A DNA stretch of 64,000 nucleotides from Cumulibacter sp047975195 (GCA_047975195.1 JBKEDB010000005.1:1-64000); one strand, 5' to 3'; shown: positions 25,233 through 34,742, counted from the first letter of the stretch. Numbers and translations: made by a program. The notes: generated from the letters alone by a model not told the origin.

Positions 25233-26783
25233 TTAGAGCCGCACCTCGATCAGCGCGGGGCCGTCAGTGGCCAGACCGGCGCGCATCTGCGTGGCCAGCT
25301 CGTCCATGGTGCTAGCTGCGGTCGCGGGTACGCCCAGGGACTTCGCCAGCCCGACGAAGTCGATCGCCGGATTGTCCAGATCCAGCAAGGCGCGGGCCTT
25401 CTCCCCGAACTGTGGTACGCCGACGTTGTGCATTTCGTGGTGCAAGATCCCGTACTTCTGGTTGGCGAAGATCAGCACCAGCATGTTCAGGTTCTCGCGC
25501 GCCGCCGTCCACAATGCCTGCGGCTGATACATCGCGCTGCCGTCGCTCTCCAACACGATCACCTTGCGGTCGGGACAGGCAACGGCCGCGCCCACCCCGC
25601 ACGGCATCGCGTAACCGATCGAGCCGCCGGAACCCACTAGCCAATCGTGCGGGCGTACCGACTCGGTCTCCGGAACGAGCGCGCGGCCGGACGTGATCGA
25701 CTCGTCGACGACGATTGCGTCCTCCGGCAGCAGAGCCCCGATCAGCGCGCCGAGCTTGTCGATACTCATCGCGCCGCTGGGCACCTGCGGCAAGAGGAGT
25801 TCGCTGGTACGCACGGTCGCGTGCTCAGCCCCGAGCTCGGCGACCAGCGACTCCAGCGCGCGAGTCAAGTCCTGATCCTCCCGCGCCACCTCGATGACCC
25901 GGGTATCGCGGTGATACAGCACGCTGGGCTTGTCCGGGTACGCGAAGAAGCTCACCGGCGCTTTCGCGCCGACCAATAGCAAGGTGTCGAACTGCTCGAG
26001 GAACTTCGTTGCCGGCTCGGGGTTATAGGGGATCCGTTCCACCGGTACCCGTCCGGCGCCGCGGGTGATCCGCGAGGTCATCGTCGGCGCCAGCAACCGC
26101 GCGCCAGTCGCGGCAGCGATCCGGCCGGCCGCCTCCAACGGGCCCTCCAGAGTGGCCCCGGGCCCCAATATCAGCGCCGCCGACTGACCGGTGCTCAACG
26201 CCGCGGCTGCCGCGGTGATGGCCTGCTCGTCGGCCGGTGAAGCGTCCGGTGAGCTGGCTAGATCGCCGGTGGCCTCGGTGGTGACCTCATTCCACGCGGC
26301 ATCAGCAGGCAGGATCAGCGAGGCGATACGACCTGGACGACGCCACGACTCGCGAATCGCTGCGGTGGTGTCCGTGGCCACGCTATTGGCGTCCGGAGTC
26401 GTGCGGACCCAGTGGCTGAAGGGGCGCGCCGCACCTTCGATATCCGACGTCAACGGAGCGTCCAGATGACGGTGATAGGTGGCGTGATCGCCGATGACAT
26501 TGACGATCGGCGATTTCGCGCGCAAGGCGTTATGCAGATTCGACAGTCCGTTGGCCATTCCCGGACCGAGGTGCAGCAAGGTCACGGCGGGCTTTTCGCT
26601 CATCCGGGCGTAGCCATCCGCCGCACCGGTCACCGTGCCCTCGAACTGTCCGAGCACGCATCGCATCCCATCGGTGTCATCGAGCGCGGCCACGAAATGC
26701 ATCTCAGACGTCCCTGGGTTCGCGAAGCACACCTCGACGCCGTTGGCGACGAGGGTGTTCATCAACGAATGCGCACCGTTCAT
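25233..26783 (-). CDS. IlvX-like thiamine diphosphate enzyme (acetolactate synthase large-subunit homologue)
   Basis: This ThDP-dependent enzyme of 516 residues resembles the IlvX/benzoylformate-decarboxylase branch rather than true IlvB. Glu48, in VLGQFEGTVTGAADGYA, is the cofactor-activating glutamate. The diphosphate site reads VLESDGSAMYQPQALW instead of the usual GDG start, and GILHHEMHNVG follows. The protein is about 85 residues shorter than the real IlvB in this window. No small subunit or ACT domain adjoins. The reaction is unknown; decarboxylation of a 2-keto acid is likely. It is divergent from an alcohol dehydrogenase, which could reduce an aldehyde product. Confidence 0.85.
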   Translation of the reverse strand: MNGAHSLMNTLVANGVEVCFANPGTSEMHFVAALDDTDGMRCVLGQFEGTVTGAADGYARMSEKPAVTLLHLGPGMANGLSNLHNALRAKSPIVNVIGDHATYHRHLDAPLTSDIEGAARPFSHWVRTTPDANSVATDTTAAIRESWRRPGRIASLILPADAAWNEVTTEATGDLASSPDASPADEQAITAAAAALSTGQSAALILGPGATLEGPLEAAGRIAAATGARLLAPTMTSRITRGAGRVPVERIPYNPEPATKFLEQFDTLLLVGAKAPVSFFAYPDKPSVLYHRDTRVIEVAREDQDLTRALESLVAELGAEHATVRTSELLLPQVPSGAMSIDKLGALIGALLPEDAIVVDESITSGRALVPETESVRPHDWLVGSGGSIGYAMPCGVGAAVACPDRKVIVLESDGSAMYQPQALWTAARENLNMLVLIFANQKYGILHHEMHNVGVPQFGEKARALLDLDNPAIDFVGLAKSLGVPATAASTMDELATQMRAGLATDGPALIEVRL

Positions 26784-26866
26784 AGCTATGCCTCCGTGTA
26801 GATTTCCACTAACTCATTTGTTCCAACTTAGAACCGCGCACGCTGACGCGGACCACGGAGGTCACC

Positions 26867-27841
26867 ATGTGGGCATTTCGGATGATTGCGCCGCGGCGCA
26901 TGGAGCGCATTGACGTTCCCGACTTGGACGCCGCCTCGCTGGCGCCCGGACATCTCTTGCTACGACCGATGCACGGTGGCCTGTGCGGCAGCGACTATCC
27001 CGCGTATCGAGGCCTGAAGTCCCAGCTGATCAACGAAGACGGGGCACTCGCGGCCGAGTCCAACGGCTTCCCACTGCACGAGGTCGTCGGCGAGGTCGTC
27101 GCCGACCCAACCGGAACCCACCAGCCGGGGACGGTCGTGGTCGGCTGGGCGACCGGATTCGACGCACTCGCTGAACTGGTCGCGACCAAGGCCAGCAGTG
27201 TGGTGGCAGTACCGGACGACATTGAGGTTGCCGACGCCATCACCCTGCAGCCGTTGGCCTGCGTGCTCTACACCCTGGATCGGCTCACCGATTGCCTACC
27301 TGGCGCGAAGGTCGCGGTCATCGGCCTCGGCCCGATCGGTTTGTTGTTTGCCCACGGCGCGAAGCAGCGCGGCGCCGCCAGCGTGACTGGGGTTGATCCG
27401 GCGGACCGCAGCGCGATCGCCGCCGAATTCGGAATCGATGACGTCATCACCACGACGAGCGATCGCTGGGCGAGCCGGCTCACCACCGATCCGGTGCGAT
27501 ATGACGTGGTCATCGAGGCCGTCGGTCATCAGGTCGGCACCCTCACCGACGCGGTGAATGCCGTGCGGATGGGCGGAACCATCTTCTACTTCGGCATCCC
27601 GGACGACAGGATCTACCCGTTCCCGATGGCAGTATTCCTACGCCGTAGCGCCCGCCTGGTCAGCGGCGCCGTCCTCGATCACGGCGCGTCGTTGGATGTG
27701 GCGATCGAATATGCGCGTTCGCACCCGACACTGCTCGCACAAAATATCTCGCATCGCTTCGATATTGCCGATGCGAATGAGGCGTTCGAGGTCGGCATCT
27801 CCACATTCGGTGACCGCCGAAAGGTCGTGCTCGACTACTGA
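26867..27841 (+). CDS. Zinc-type medium-chain dehydrogenase/reductase, short form
   Basis: An alcohol dehydrogenase-like protein of 324 residues. The catalytic zinc ligands are Cys40 (GGLCGSDY) and His71-Glu72 (GFPLHEVVGE). The Rossmann motif VIGLGPIGLL (G153, G155, G158) binds NAD(P). The four-cysteine lobe for the structural zinc, normally after the GHE motif, is absent; the chain passes from GTVVVGWATGF to the next strand directly. ATG at 26867 has a GGAGG site at ideal spacing. It shares an 83-base divergent promoter region with the IlvX-like gene, which suggests joint regulation and linked chemistry. Confidence 0.87.
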   Translation: MWAFRMIAPRRMERIDVPDLDAASLAPGHLLLRPMHGGLCGSDYPAYRGLKSQLINEDGALAAESNGFPLHEVVGEVVADPTGTHQPGTVVVGWATGFDALAELVATKASSVVAVPDDIEVADAITLQPLACVLYTLDRLTDCLPGAKVAVIGLGPIGLLFAHGAKQRGAASVTGVDPADRSAIAAEFGIDDVITTTSDRWASRLTTDPVRYDVVIEAVGHQVGTLTDAVNAVRMGGTIFYFGIPDDRIYPFPMAVFLRRSARLVSGAVLDHGASLDVAIEYARSHPTLLAQNISHRFDIADANEAFEVGISTFGDRRKVVLDY

Positions 27842-27895
27842 GCCGAGATACCCGTTGAATGAAACCGGTCTCGGGCCCCGTTTCGTCTAGGGTTA

Positions 27896-28633
27896 ATGAT
27901 CGTGACTGCTGAGCCCCCTACCACCAGCACTGATGACAGCTCCGCGGGCGTGCGCTCGCTGATCGTCCGACGCGACGTACGCCGGAACCTACGATCCGCG
28001 TTCGCGCTGCTGGGCGTGTGTGTGCTGCTGGTGTTTTGGGTGCCTGCGATCATCGTGCTAGGTCGCTCGGAGGCTGCGTACTTCACCAACGGAATCCTGT
28101 GGTCGGCACTCATTGCGACGGTCATCGCGCTGCTGGTTGGCGCCGGACTGACGCTGTGGTGGGCCAGTCGCGGACGGGTGCTGCTCAGTGCGGATACAGC
28201 GAGGATCCGGGTCCCGGCCAGTCGCCGGCATCCGGCGCTCGAGGCCGCCTGGGCTGACGTGGCGATGATCCGCCTAATTGGCACCAGGAATCCAACGCTG
28301 GCGATCCACGTACGCGAGATTCACGACGAGCAGTCAGCCGAAATTGCGGAGCCGCAACTCGACCTCAGCGAGCCGGAATTCCTACGACCACTGGACTTTC
28401 AGTCCAATCCCCCGCCGCCGACGCAACTACCGAGCGAGGACGCGTTCGACAAGATCAAGCCGCTATCGCAGCAGGAGGAGGAGTCCAAGGACGGACCGGA
28501 GCTTCGTCCGAAGCCCGGAGCGGCGCTCCATGCCACACCGTACGTAGTGTCGCTGGCAAACACTGACCCGCCACTCTCGGAGGTATTACGCGCTATCACG
28601 GTGCTTTCGGCCGGCAGGGTCCGACTCGACTGA
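27896..28633 (+). CDS. Two-helix membrane protein of unknown function
   Basis: A 245-residue protein with two hydrophobic segments at about residues 36-58 (LLGVCVLLVFWVPAIIVLG) and 66-88 (WSALIATVIALLVGAGLTLW). A cytoplasmic region follows with a PH-like beta pattern (VLLSADTARIRVPA, EAAWADVAMIRLIG) and then a Pro/Glu-rich acidic stretch. I do not recognise the family beyond resemblance to small actinobacterial membrane proteins with PH-like domains. The start is ATG at 27896, with GTG at 27902 as an alternative. It converges with cimA, 34 bases away. Confidence 0.7.
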   Translation: MIVTAEPPTTSTDDSSAGVRSLIVRRDVRRNLRSAFALLGVCVLLVFWVPAIIVLGRSEAAYFTNGILWSALIATVIALLVGAGLTLWWASRGRVLLSADTARIRVPASRRHPALEAAWADVAMIRLIGTRNPTLAIHVREIHDEQSAEIAEPQLDLSEPEFLRPLDFQSNPPPPTQLPSEDAFDKIKPLSQQEEESKDGPELRPKPGAALHATPYVVSLANTDPPLSEVLRAITVLSAGRVRLD

Positions 28634-28667
28634 GCGCGCCCTCGACCGAACCCGCGAGGTGGGTCGC

Positions 28668-30251
28668 CTAAGCCTCCAGGGCGTACGCGACGCTGTCGAC
28701 GAGAGCGGTCCACGAAGCCTCGACGACGTTCTGATGCACGCCGACCGTGGTCCAGGTGCGTTCACCATCAGTACTGTCGATCAATACGCGGGTCGTCGCA
28801 TCGGTGCCGGCCCGTCCCTCGAGGATCCGCACCTTGTAGTCAGCCAGTTCGATGCCAGCCAACTGCGGGAAATGGCCGATGATCGCCTGACGTAGAGCCT
28901 GGTCCAATGCATTGACCGGGCCGTTTCCTTCGGCGGTCGCAATCACCCGGGAATCGCCAACGAGGACCTTGACGGTGGCTTCGGAAATCATCACGCCGTC
29001 GCGGTGTTCGACGATGACGCGATACGACTCGAGGGTGAAAGCCCGCCGACGTTGCGGATCGCGCTCATCACGCAGGAGCAGTTCGAAGGAAGCGTCGGCG
29101 GCCTCATAGGACCACCCCTCTGCCTCGCGTTTCTTGACGATCTCGACTACTCGCCCCACGGCCGCCGGATCATTGGCGATATCTACACCGAGCTCACGGC
29201 CCTTGAGTTCGACGCTCGCGCGGCCGGCCATTTCGGTGACCAGGATGCGCATATCGTTGCCGACTTCGGCGGGGTCCATGTGGTTGTACAGTTCGGGCGC
29301 AACCTTGATCGCGCTGGCATGCAAACCAGCCTTGTGCGCGAACGAGGAGGCACCGACGTACGGCTGGTGCGAATCGGGGGCAAGGTTTGCCAGTTCGGCC
29401 AGCGCGTGCGAGATCCGCTGCATTTCCGCGAAACACCCCTCGGGCAGCACCTTCATATCAAGCTTGGCGACCAAGCCGCCGAGAACGCCGAAGAGATCGG
29501 CGTTTCCGGTGCGTTCGCCGTACCCGTTGGCGGTGCACTGCACGTGGCTGACACCGGCCTGTACGCCGGTGAGGGTGTTCGCAACCGCACAGCCGGTGTC
29601 GTCCTGGCAGTGAATGCCCAGGCGTCCCTGCACGGCGGCGCGGACTTCGCTGACCACATCATGGATACCGCCGGGCAGCATTCCGCCGTTGGTATCGCAC
29701 ATGACCACGACGTCGGCGCCGGCCTCGAAGGCCGCGGTCATCACGGACAGGGTGTACGCCGAGTCGTATTTATAGCCGTCGAAGAAATGCTCGCAATCGA
29801 CGAAAACCCGCCGACCCTGCGCGACGAGGTGTGCGACGGTGTCGCTCACCATCGCGAGGTTCTCCGCACGCGAGGTGCGTAGCGCCTGTTCGACGTGTCG
29901 CACGTCAGACTTGGCAACCAGACAGATCACCGGTGCCTGCGAGTCCAGCAGCGCCTGCACCTGCGGATCAGCAGCCGCCGTACCGCCCGCTTTTCGGGTA
30001 GACCCAAACGCCACCAGTTGTGCCGTCTTCAGGTCAAGCTCGGTCCGGGCGCGCTCGAAGAACTCGGTGTCCTTCGGTAGCGCGCCCGGCCAGCCACCCT
30101 CGATGAATCCCACACCCTGCTCGTCGAGCAGACGCGCGACCGCGAGCTTGTCCGCAACGGAGTAACTAATCCCCTCACGCTGAGCACCATCGCGCAGCGT
30201 CGTGTCATATACGTGGAAGGAATCGCCGAGCGGGCTCACCTGGGTAGTCAT
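28668..30251 (-). CDS. cimA: (R)-citramalate synthase
   Basis: CimA condenses pyruvate with acetyl-CoA to (R)-citramalate, giving a threonine-independent route to 2-oxobutyrate and isoleucine. The DRE-TIM barrel starts with VYDTTLRDGAQREGI, and IHCQDDTGCAVANTL and TANGYGERTGNADL are the metal and acyl-CoA regions. The segment PDSHQPYVGASSFAHKAGLHASA distinguishes this branch from plain LeuA. A C-terminal LeuA-like allosteric domain (about 390-527, RAFTLESYRV) would sense isoleucine. Start is ATG at 30251, 25 bases after the leuB stop. LeuC, LeuD and LeuB normally process citramalate too, so leuB beside cimA makes sense. Confidence 0.93.
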   Translation of the reverse strand: MTTQVSPLGDSFHVYDTTLRDGAQREGISYSVADKLAVARLLDEQGVGFIEGGWPGALPKDTEFFERARTELDLKTAQLVAFGSTRKAGGTAAADPQVQALLDSQAPVICLVAKSDVRHVEQALRTSRAENLAMVSDTVAHLVAQGRRVFVDCEHFFDGYKYDSAYTLSVMTAAFEAGADVVVMCDTNGGMLPGGIHDVVSEVRAAVQGRLGIHCQDDTGCAVANTLTGVQAGVSHVQCTANGYGERTGNADLFGVLGGLVAKLDMKVLPEGCFAEMQRISHALAELANLAPDSHQPYVGASSFAHKAGLHASAIKVAPELYNHMDPAEVGNDMRILVTEMAGRASVELKGRELGVDIANDPAAVGRVVEIVKKREAEGWSYEAADASFELLLRDERDPQRRRAFTLESYRVIVEHRDGVMISEATVKVLVGDSRVIATAEGNGPVNALDQALRQAIIGHFPQLAGIELADYKVRILEGRAGTDATTRVLIDSTDGERTWTTVGVHQNVVEASWTALVDSVAYALEA

Positions 30252-30276
30252 CGAGTTTTCCTTTGATAGGGACGAT

Positions 30277-31302
30277 CTAGGAATCGGCTACGAGATTGGC
30301 GATACGGTCACCGATATCGGTGGTCGAGCCGGCGTTGTTGCGGTCACGAGCCGCGAGGTCAGCCGTCACGGCCTTCTCGATTCGCGCCGCCGTAGCCGCA
30401 TCGCCCATGTGATCCAGCAGCATGCTCGCCGACAGAATGGCAGCTGTCGGGTCGGCCAGGTTCTGCCCCGCGATATCGGGGGCCGAACCGTGCACCGGCT
30501 CGAACATCGACGGGTTTGCACGGGATGCATCGATATTGCCCGATGCCGCCAGCCCGATACCGCCGGTCACCGCCGCGGCGAGGTCGGTCACGATGTCACC
30601 GAACAGGTTGTCGGTGACGATGACATCGAACCGCTGCGGGTCGGTCACCAGGTAGATCATTGCGGCATCGACGTGGGAGTACGCCGTCGTCACGTCCGGG
30701 TACTGCTGCGCGACCTCATCGAACGTGCGCTGCCACAGCCCGCCCGCGTGCACGAGCACGTTGGTCTTGTGGACCAGAGTGATGTGCTTGCGGGGACGCT
30801 TCTGCGCGGTCTCGAAAGCCGCCTCGATCACCCTGCGAGCGCCGAACGCAGTGTTCAGCGACACCTCAGTGGCAATCTCGTTGGCGGTTCCTTGACGGAT
30901 CACTCCTCCGTTGCCGACGTACGGGCCTTCGGTTCCCTCGCGGAAGACGACGAAGTCGATCTGCGGGTCCCCGGCGAGCACCGATTCGGTGTTCGGATAC
31001 AGCTTCGATGGGCGTAAGTTCACGTAGTGCTCGAACGCGAACCGCAGTTTCAGGAGCATCCCGCGCTCGAGAATCCCCGGTGGCACAGACGGATCACCAA
31101 TCGCGCCGAGCAAGATCGCGTCGTGGCCACGCAGTTCTTCCAGGACCGATTCGGGCAGCAGTTCGCCCGTCTCGTGCCAGAACTTCGCGCCAAGGGTGTA
31201 CGACGTCTGCTCACTGGCCACGCCTGCGGCCTCGAGCACCTTCAGTGCTTCGGCGGTGACCTCGATGCCGATTCCGTCACCGGGGATTACTGCGAGCTTC
31301 AT
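30277..31302 (-). CDS. leuB: 3-isopropylmalate dehydrogenase
   Basis: LeuB oxidatively decarboxylates 3-isopropylmalate to 2-oxoisocaproate with NAD, and can act on methylmalate in the citramalate route. The start KLAVIPGDGIGIEVTAEAL is the classic dehydrogenase opening. FVVFREGTEGPYVGNGG holds the substrate-binding Arg, and VTDNLFGDIVTDLAAAV and FEPVHGSAPDIAGQ supply metal and NAD contacts. Length is 341 residues. The ATG overlaps the ilvC stop as TGATG, so it is translated from the ilv transcript and is separate from leuCD. Confidence 0.97.
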   Translation of the reverse strand: MKLAVIPGDGIGIEVTAEALKVLEAAGVASEQTSYTLGAKFWHETGELLPESVLEELRGHDAILLGAIGDPSVPPGILERGMLLKLRFAFEHYVNLRPSKLYPNTESVLAGDPQIDFVVFREGTEGPYVGNGGVIRQGTANEIATEVSLNTAFGARRVIEAAFETAQKRPRKHITLVHKTNVLVHAGGLWQRTFDEVAQQYPDVTTAYSHVDAAMIYLVTDPQRFDVIVTDNLFGDIVTDLAAAVTGGIGLAASGNIDASRANPSMFEPVHGSAPDIAGQNLADPTAAILSASMLLDHMGDAATAARIEKAVTADLAARDRNNAGSTTDIGDRIANLVADS

Positions 31303-32330
31303 CAGCGGGCCGCCGTGCCTTCCTGGTAGTCGTCCTGACTCGCGACCCAGCTCATGAGCTTGCGCAGCTCACGACCGGTGGCCTCGATCGGGTGCGCCTC
31401 CTGCTCGGCGCGACGGGCCTTGAAGTCAGGAGCGCCAGCGGCCTGGTCGTCCATGAAGGCCTGCGCCCACGAGCCGTCTCGGATCGCGCCGAGAACGGAC
31501 TTCATGTTCTCCTTGACGCGGTCGTCGACAACCTTCGGACCCGAGGTGTAGTCGCCGTACTCGGCGGTGTCGGAGACGGACCAACGCTGCTTAGCGATGC
31601 CGCCCTCGTACATCAGGTCGACGATCAGCTTCAACTCATGCAAGCACTCGAAGTACGCGACCTCAGGCTGGTAGCCGGCCTCAGTCAGCACCTCGAACCC
31701 CTGCTGGACCAGGCGGCTCACGCCACCACATAGCACCGACTGCTCGCCGAACAGGTCGGTTTCGGTCTCCTCGGTGAAGGTGGTCTGAATGACGCCGGCG
31801 CGGGTACCACCGATCGCCTTCGCGTAGGACAGCGCCAACGCGAGCGTGTCACCGGAGGGGTCCTGCTCGACCGCAACGAGGCACGGCACGCCCTTGCCGT
31901 CGACGTACTCGCGACGAACCAGGTGGCCCGGGCCCTTCGGAGCAACCATCGCGACGGCGATGTTGGCCGGGGGCTTGATGTAGCCGAAGCGGATGTTGAA
32001 GCCGTGCCCGAAGAAGATTGCGTCACCGTCGTTGAGGTGCTGGGCGATCTCGTTCTCGTACAGCGAGGCCTGAACCGGGTCCGGCGCCAGAATCATGATC
32101 AGGTCGGCTTCAGCGGCTGCCTCTGCCGGAGTGACGACGCGCAGGCCCTCGTCTTCGGCCTTCTGACGGCTCTTGGAGGAGGGCTGCAGGCCGACGCGAA
32201 CGTCGACACCGGAGTCGCGCAGCGACAGCGCGTGCGCCTCGCCCTGGCTGCCGTAACCGATGACGGCGACCTTGCGTCCCTGGACCTTGGTCAGGTCCGC
32301 GTCGTCGTCGTAGAACATTGTTGCTGCCAT
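31302..32330 (-). CDS. ilvC: Ketol-acid reductoisomerase (NADP+)
   Basis: IlvC isomerises and reduces acetolactate or acetohydroxybutyrate in valine, leucine and isoleucine synthesis. The cofactor motif VAVIGYGSQGEAHALSLRDS is at about residues 21-40, the phosphate-binding loop contains GLQPSSKSRQKA, and GHGFNIRFG, VAPKGPGH and FECLHELKLIVDLMYEGG are family landmarks. At 342 residues it is a class I enzyme. I take ATG at 32330 (AATMFYDDDADL); ATG codons at 32339 and 32318 are alternatives. The next gene, leuB, overlaps by one base. Confidence 0.96.
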   Translation of the reverse strand: MAATMFYDDDADLTKVQGRKVAVIGYGSQGEAHALSLRDSGVDVRVGLQPSSKSRQKAEDEGLRVVTPAEAAAEADLIMILAPDPVQASLYENEIAQHLNDGDAIFFGHGFNIRFGYIKPPANIAVAMVAPKGPGHLVRREYVDGKGVPCLVAVEQDPSGDTLALALSYAKAIGGTRAGVIQTTFTEETETDLFGEQSVLCGGVSRLVQQGFEVLTEAGYQPEVAYFECLHELKLIVDLMYEGGIAKQRWSVSDTAEYGDYTSGPKVVDDRVKENMKSVLGAIRDGSWAQAFMDDQAAGAPDFKARRAEQEAHPIEATGRELRKLMSWVASQDDYQEGTAAR

Positions 32331-32394
32331 CCTTGGCATTCCCTTCGGTTTGTTCGGCCTGGTGGCCGGGTGTGGGGATTCGGTTGGTAGTGGA

Positions 32395-32925
32395 TTAACT
32401 CGCGCGGTCGGCAGAGCGCACGTGCGAGGTGGTGATCGAACGCGGGCCGCGGCCGATGGCCACGACGCCGGACTGTACGAGTTCGCGAATACCGAACGGT
32501 TCGAGCGCCGCGTTGAGCGCCGCAAGTTTTTCGGCCGTACCGGTCGCCTCCACGGTGACCGAGTCGGTGGTGACGTCGACGACCTTGGCGCGGAACAGGT
32601 TCACCGTCTCCAGCACGGGAGTGCGGTGATGAGCATCAATGCGGACCTTGATCAGCATGATCTGCCGCTGCACCGAACTAGCCGAGTCCAACTCCACGAT
32701 CTTGATGACCTGAATGAGCTTATTCAGCTGCTTGGTGACCTGCTCGATCTGGTTCTCCTCGACGGCGACCACGACGGTGATCCGCGACAGTTCGGGTTGT
32801 TCGGTCGGTCCGACGGCGAGCGACTCGATGTTGAACCCGCGTCGGCTGAAAAGCCCGGCGATCCGAGCGAGCACGCCGGGTTTGTCCTGCACGAGCACGG
32901 ACAGGGTGTGACGGCTGGTTGTCAT
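32395..32925 (-). CDS. ilvN: Acetolactate synthase small (regulatory) subunit
   Basis: IlvN binds valine and gives feedback control to IlvB. The ACT domain begins at once (TLSVLVQDKPGVLARIAGLF) and has the GFNIESLAVGPTE signature; a second regulatory domain fills about residues 80-165 (RTPVLETVNLFRAKVVDVT). Length is 176 residues. I choose ATG at 32925, eight bases past the ilvB stop with AGAGG ahead; the longer open frame lies inside ilvB. A 64-base gap separates it from ilvC, within one operon. Confidence 0.96.
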   Translation of the reverse strand: MTTSRHTLSVLVQDKPGVLARIAGLFSRRGFNIESLAVGPTEQPELSRITVVVAVEENQIEQVTKQLNKLIQVIKIVELDSASSVQRQIMLIKVRIDAHHRTPVLETVNLFRAKVVDVTTDSVTVEATGTAEKLAALNAALEPFGIRELVQSGVVAIGRGPRSITTSHVRSADRAS

Positions 32926-32933
32926 CTTCGCCT

Positions 32934-34742
32934 CTACTCCTCGTCGAAGTCGGGCCGCAGATCGCGGGCCGCGAGAATCTCGTCGTTGCTCGTACCGGCG
33001 GCCACCATCGGCCACACCTGCGCGTCCTTGCCGACGATGAAGTCGATGAGCACGGGTCGATCGTTGATCTCGAGCGCCTTTTCGATGGCGGCATCGACGT
33101 CCTCTTTGGATTCGACGCGAATACCAACGCACCCCAATGCCTCGGCAAGCATCACGAAATCTGGAATGCGGTGTTTGTGCGTGCCCAACTCGGTGTTGGA
33201 GTAGCGCTCTTGGTAGAACAGCGTCTGCCATTGCCGCACCATGCCCAGGTTACCGTTGTTGATCACGGCGACCTTGATCGGAATTCCTTCGATCGCGCAG
33301 GTGGCGAGTTCCTGGTTGGTCATCTGGAAGCAGCCATCGCCATCGATCGCCCAGACGACCTTGTCCGGCATCGCGGTCTTGGCTCCCATGGCTGCCGGAA
33401 TCGCGTACCCCATCGTGCCGAGTCCGCCGGAGTTCAACCACGTACGCGGCTGATCGTAGGTGACGAACTGGGCGGCCCACATTTGATGCTGGCCCACGCC
33501 GGCGACGTAGACGGCGTCATCGGCGGTGAGAGCGTTGATCCGTTCGATCACGTATTGCGGTGCGAGCGTGCCGTCCGCCGGCCAGTCATAACCCAGCGGG
33601 AACTTCTCCCGCCAGCGGTTCAGCTGCTGCCACCAGTCGGTCAGGTCGGCTGGCGCGGAACTCTCACGCAGCGCTCGCAACGCCGTGGCGAGTTCGGTCA
33701 TCGTCTCTTTGCAATCGCCGACGATCGGCACATCGGCGGCGCGGTTCTTCCCGATTTCGGCAGCGTCGATATCGGCGTGCACGACCTTGGCCTCCGGCGC
33801 GAAACTCTTCAGCTGACCGGTGACACGGTCGTCGAACCGCGTGCCAAGTGCGATCAGCAGGTCGGCCTTCTGCAATGCCGTGACCGCAGGAACCGTGCCG
33901 TGCATGCCCGGCATGCCCAAGTGCAGCTCGTGCGAGTCGGGGAACGCTCCGCGTGCCATTAGCGTGGTCACCACCGGAATGCCGGACAGTTCGGCGAGCG
34001 CGAGCAGTTCCTCGGACGCATTCGCCTTGATGATGCCGCCACCGACGTACAGCACGGGACGTCTCGCCGCGTGAATCATCCGCGCGGCCTCGCGAATCTG
34101 CTTCAGGTGCGGGCGCGTGACGGGGCGGTAACCGGGCAGATCAATCTGTGGCGGCCAGCGGAAGGTGGTCCGCGCCTCCAGGACGCTCTTAGGGATGTCA
34201 ACCAGCACGGGGCCCGGCCGTCCGGACTCCGCGATATGGAACGCCTCGGCGATGGCGCGGGGAATGTCTGCGGCGTCGGTCACCAGCAGGTTGTGCTTGG
34301 AGATCGGCGTCGTGATGCCGCAGATGTCGGCTTCCTGAAAACCGTCGGTGCCCAGTAGCGCGGCGCCCACCTGGCCGGTAATAGCCACGATCGGCACCGA
34401 ATCCATGTGCGCATCGGCGATCGGGGTCACCAGGTTTGTCGCGCCCGGACCGGAGGTCGCGATGCAGACACCAACCTTGCCGCTGGCCTGGGCATAGCCC
34501 TCGGCCGCGTGACCGGCACCCTGTTCGTGGCGCACCAGAATGTGGCGCATGGACGAGTCGAAGAGCGGGTCGTACACCGGCAGGACGGCGCCCCCGGGGA
34601 TGCCGAACAGGGTCTCGACGCCGACCTGCTCCAAGGAGTAGACCAGCGACTGGGCGCCGCTACATTCGGCGACGATGCGCTCGTCAGAGGCATTCGAGCC
34701 GCGCTGGGGCGGCTGCGGCGTAACTGTGGCTACGTTGGCCAT
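32934..34742 (-). CDS. ilvB: Acetolactate synthase large (catalytic) subunit
   Basis: IlvB is the ThDP- and FAD-dependent enzyme that makes acetolactate and acetohydroxybutyrate. Glu73 in LVRHEQGAGHAAEGYA activates the cofactor. AIDGDGCFQMTNQELAT with VINN is the ThDP diphosphate and metal motif, and GLGTMGYAIPAAMGAK is also clear. The 602 residues are a normal length. ATG at 34742 follows GAGGAAGGA. A leader peptide and terminator lie upstream, so expression is probably controlled by attenuation. Together with ilvN, ilvC, leuB and cimA it forms a five-gene operon. Confidence 0.97.
   Translation of the reverse strand: MANVATVTPQPPQRGSNASDERIVAECSGAQSLVYSLEQVGVETLFGIPGGAVLPVYDPLFDSSMRHILVRHEQGAGHAAEGYAQASGKVGVCIATSGPGATNLVTPIADAHMDSVPIVAITGQVGAALLGTDGFQEADICGITTPISKHNLLVTDAADIPRAIAEAFHIAESGRPGPVLVDIPKSVLEARTTFRWPPQIDLPGYRPVTRPHLKQIREAARMIHAARRPVLYVGGGIIKANASEELLALAELSGIPVVTTLMARGAFPDSHELHLGMPGMHGTVPAVTALQKADLLIALGTRFDDRVTGQLKSFAPEAKVVHADIDAAEIGKNRAADVPIVGDCKETMTELATALRALRESSAPADLTDWWQQLNRWREKFPLGYDWPADGTLAPQYVIERINALTADDAVYVAGVGQHQMWAAQFVTYDQPRTWLNSGGLGTMGYAIPAAMGAKTAMPDKVVWAIDGDGCFQMTNQELATCAIEGIPIKVAVINNGNLGMVRQWQTLFYQERYSNTELGTHKHRIPDFVMLAEALGCVGIRVESKEDVDAAIEKALEINDRPVLIDFIVGKDAQVWPMVAAGTSNDEILAARDLRPDFDEE

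Noticed and set aside
25203..25260. GGCTC-CTTA-GAGCC hairpin at the end of the IlvX-like gene as terminator
   Set aside because: The stem has only five pairs, overlaps the stop codon, and lacks a T run.
32395..33231. 278-codon version of ilvN
   Set aside because: The first 102 codons lie inside ilvB in another phase; the ACT domain starts at the ATG at 32925.
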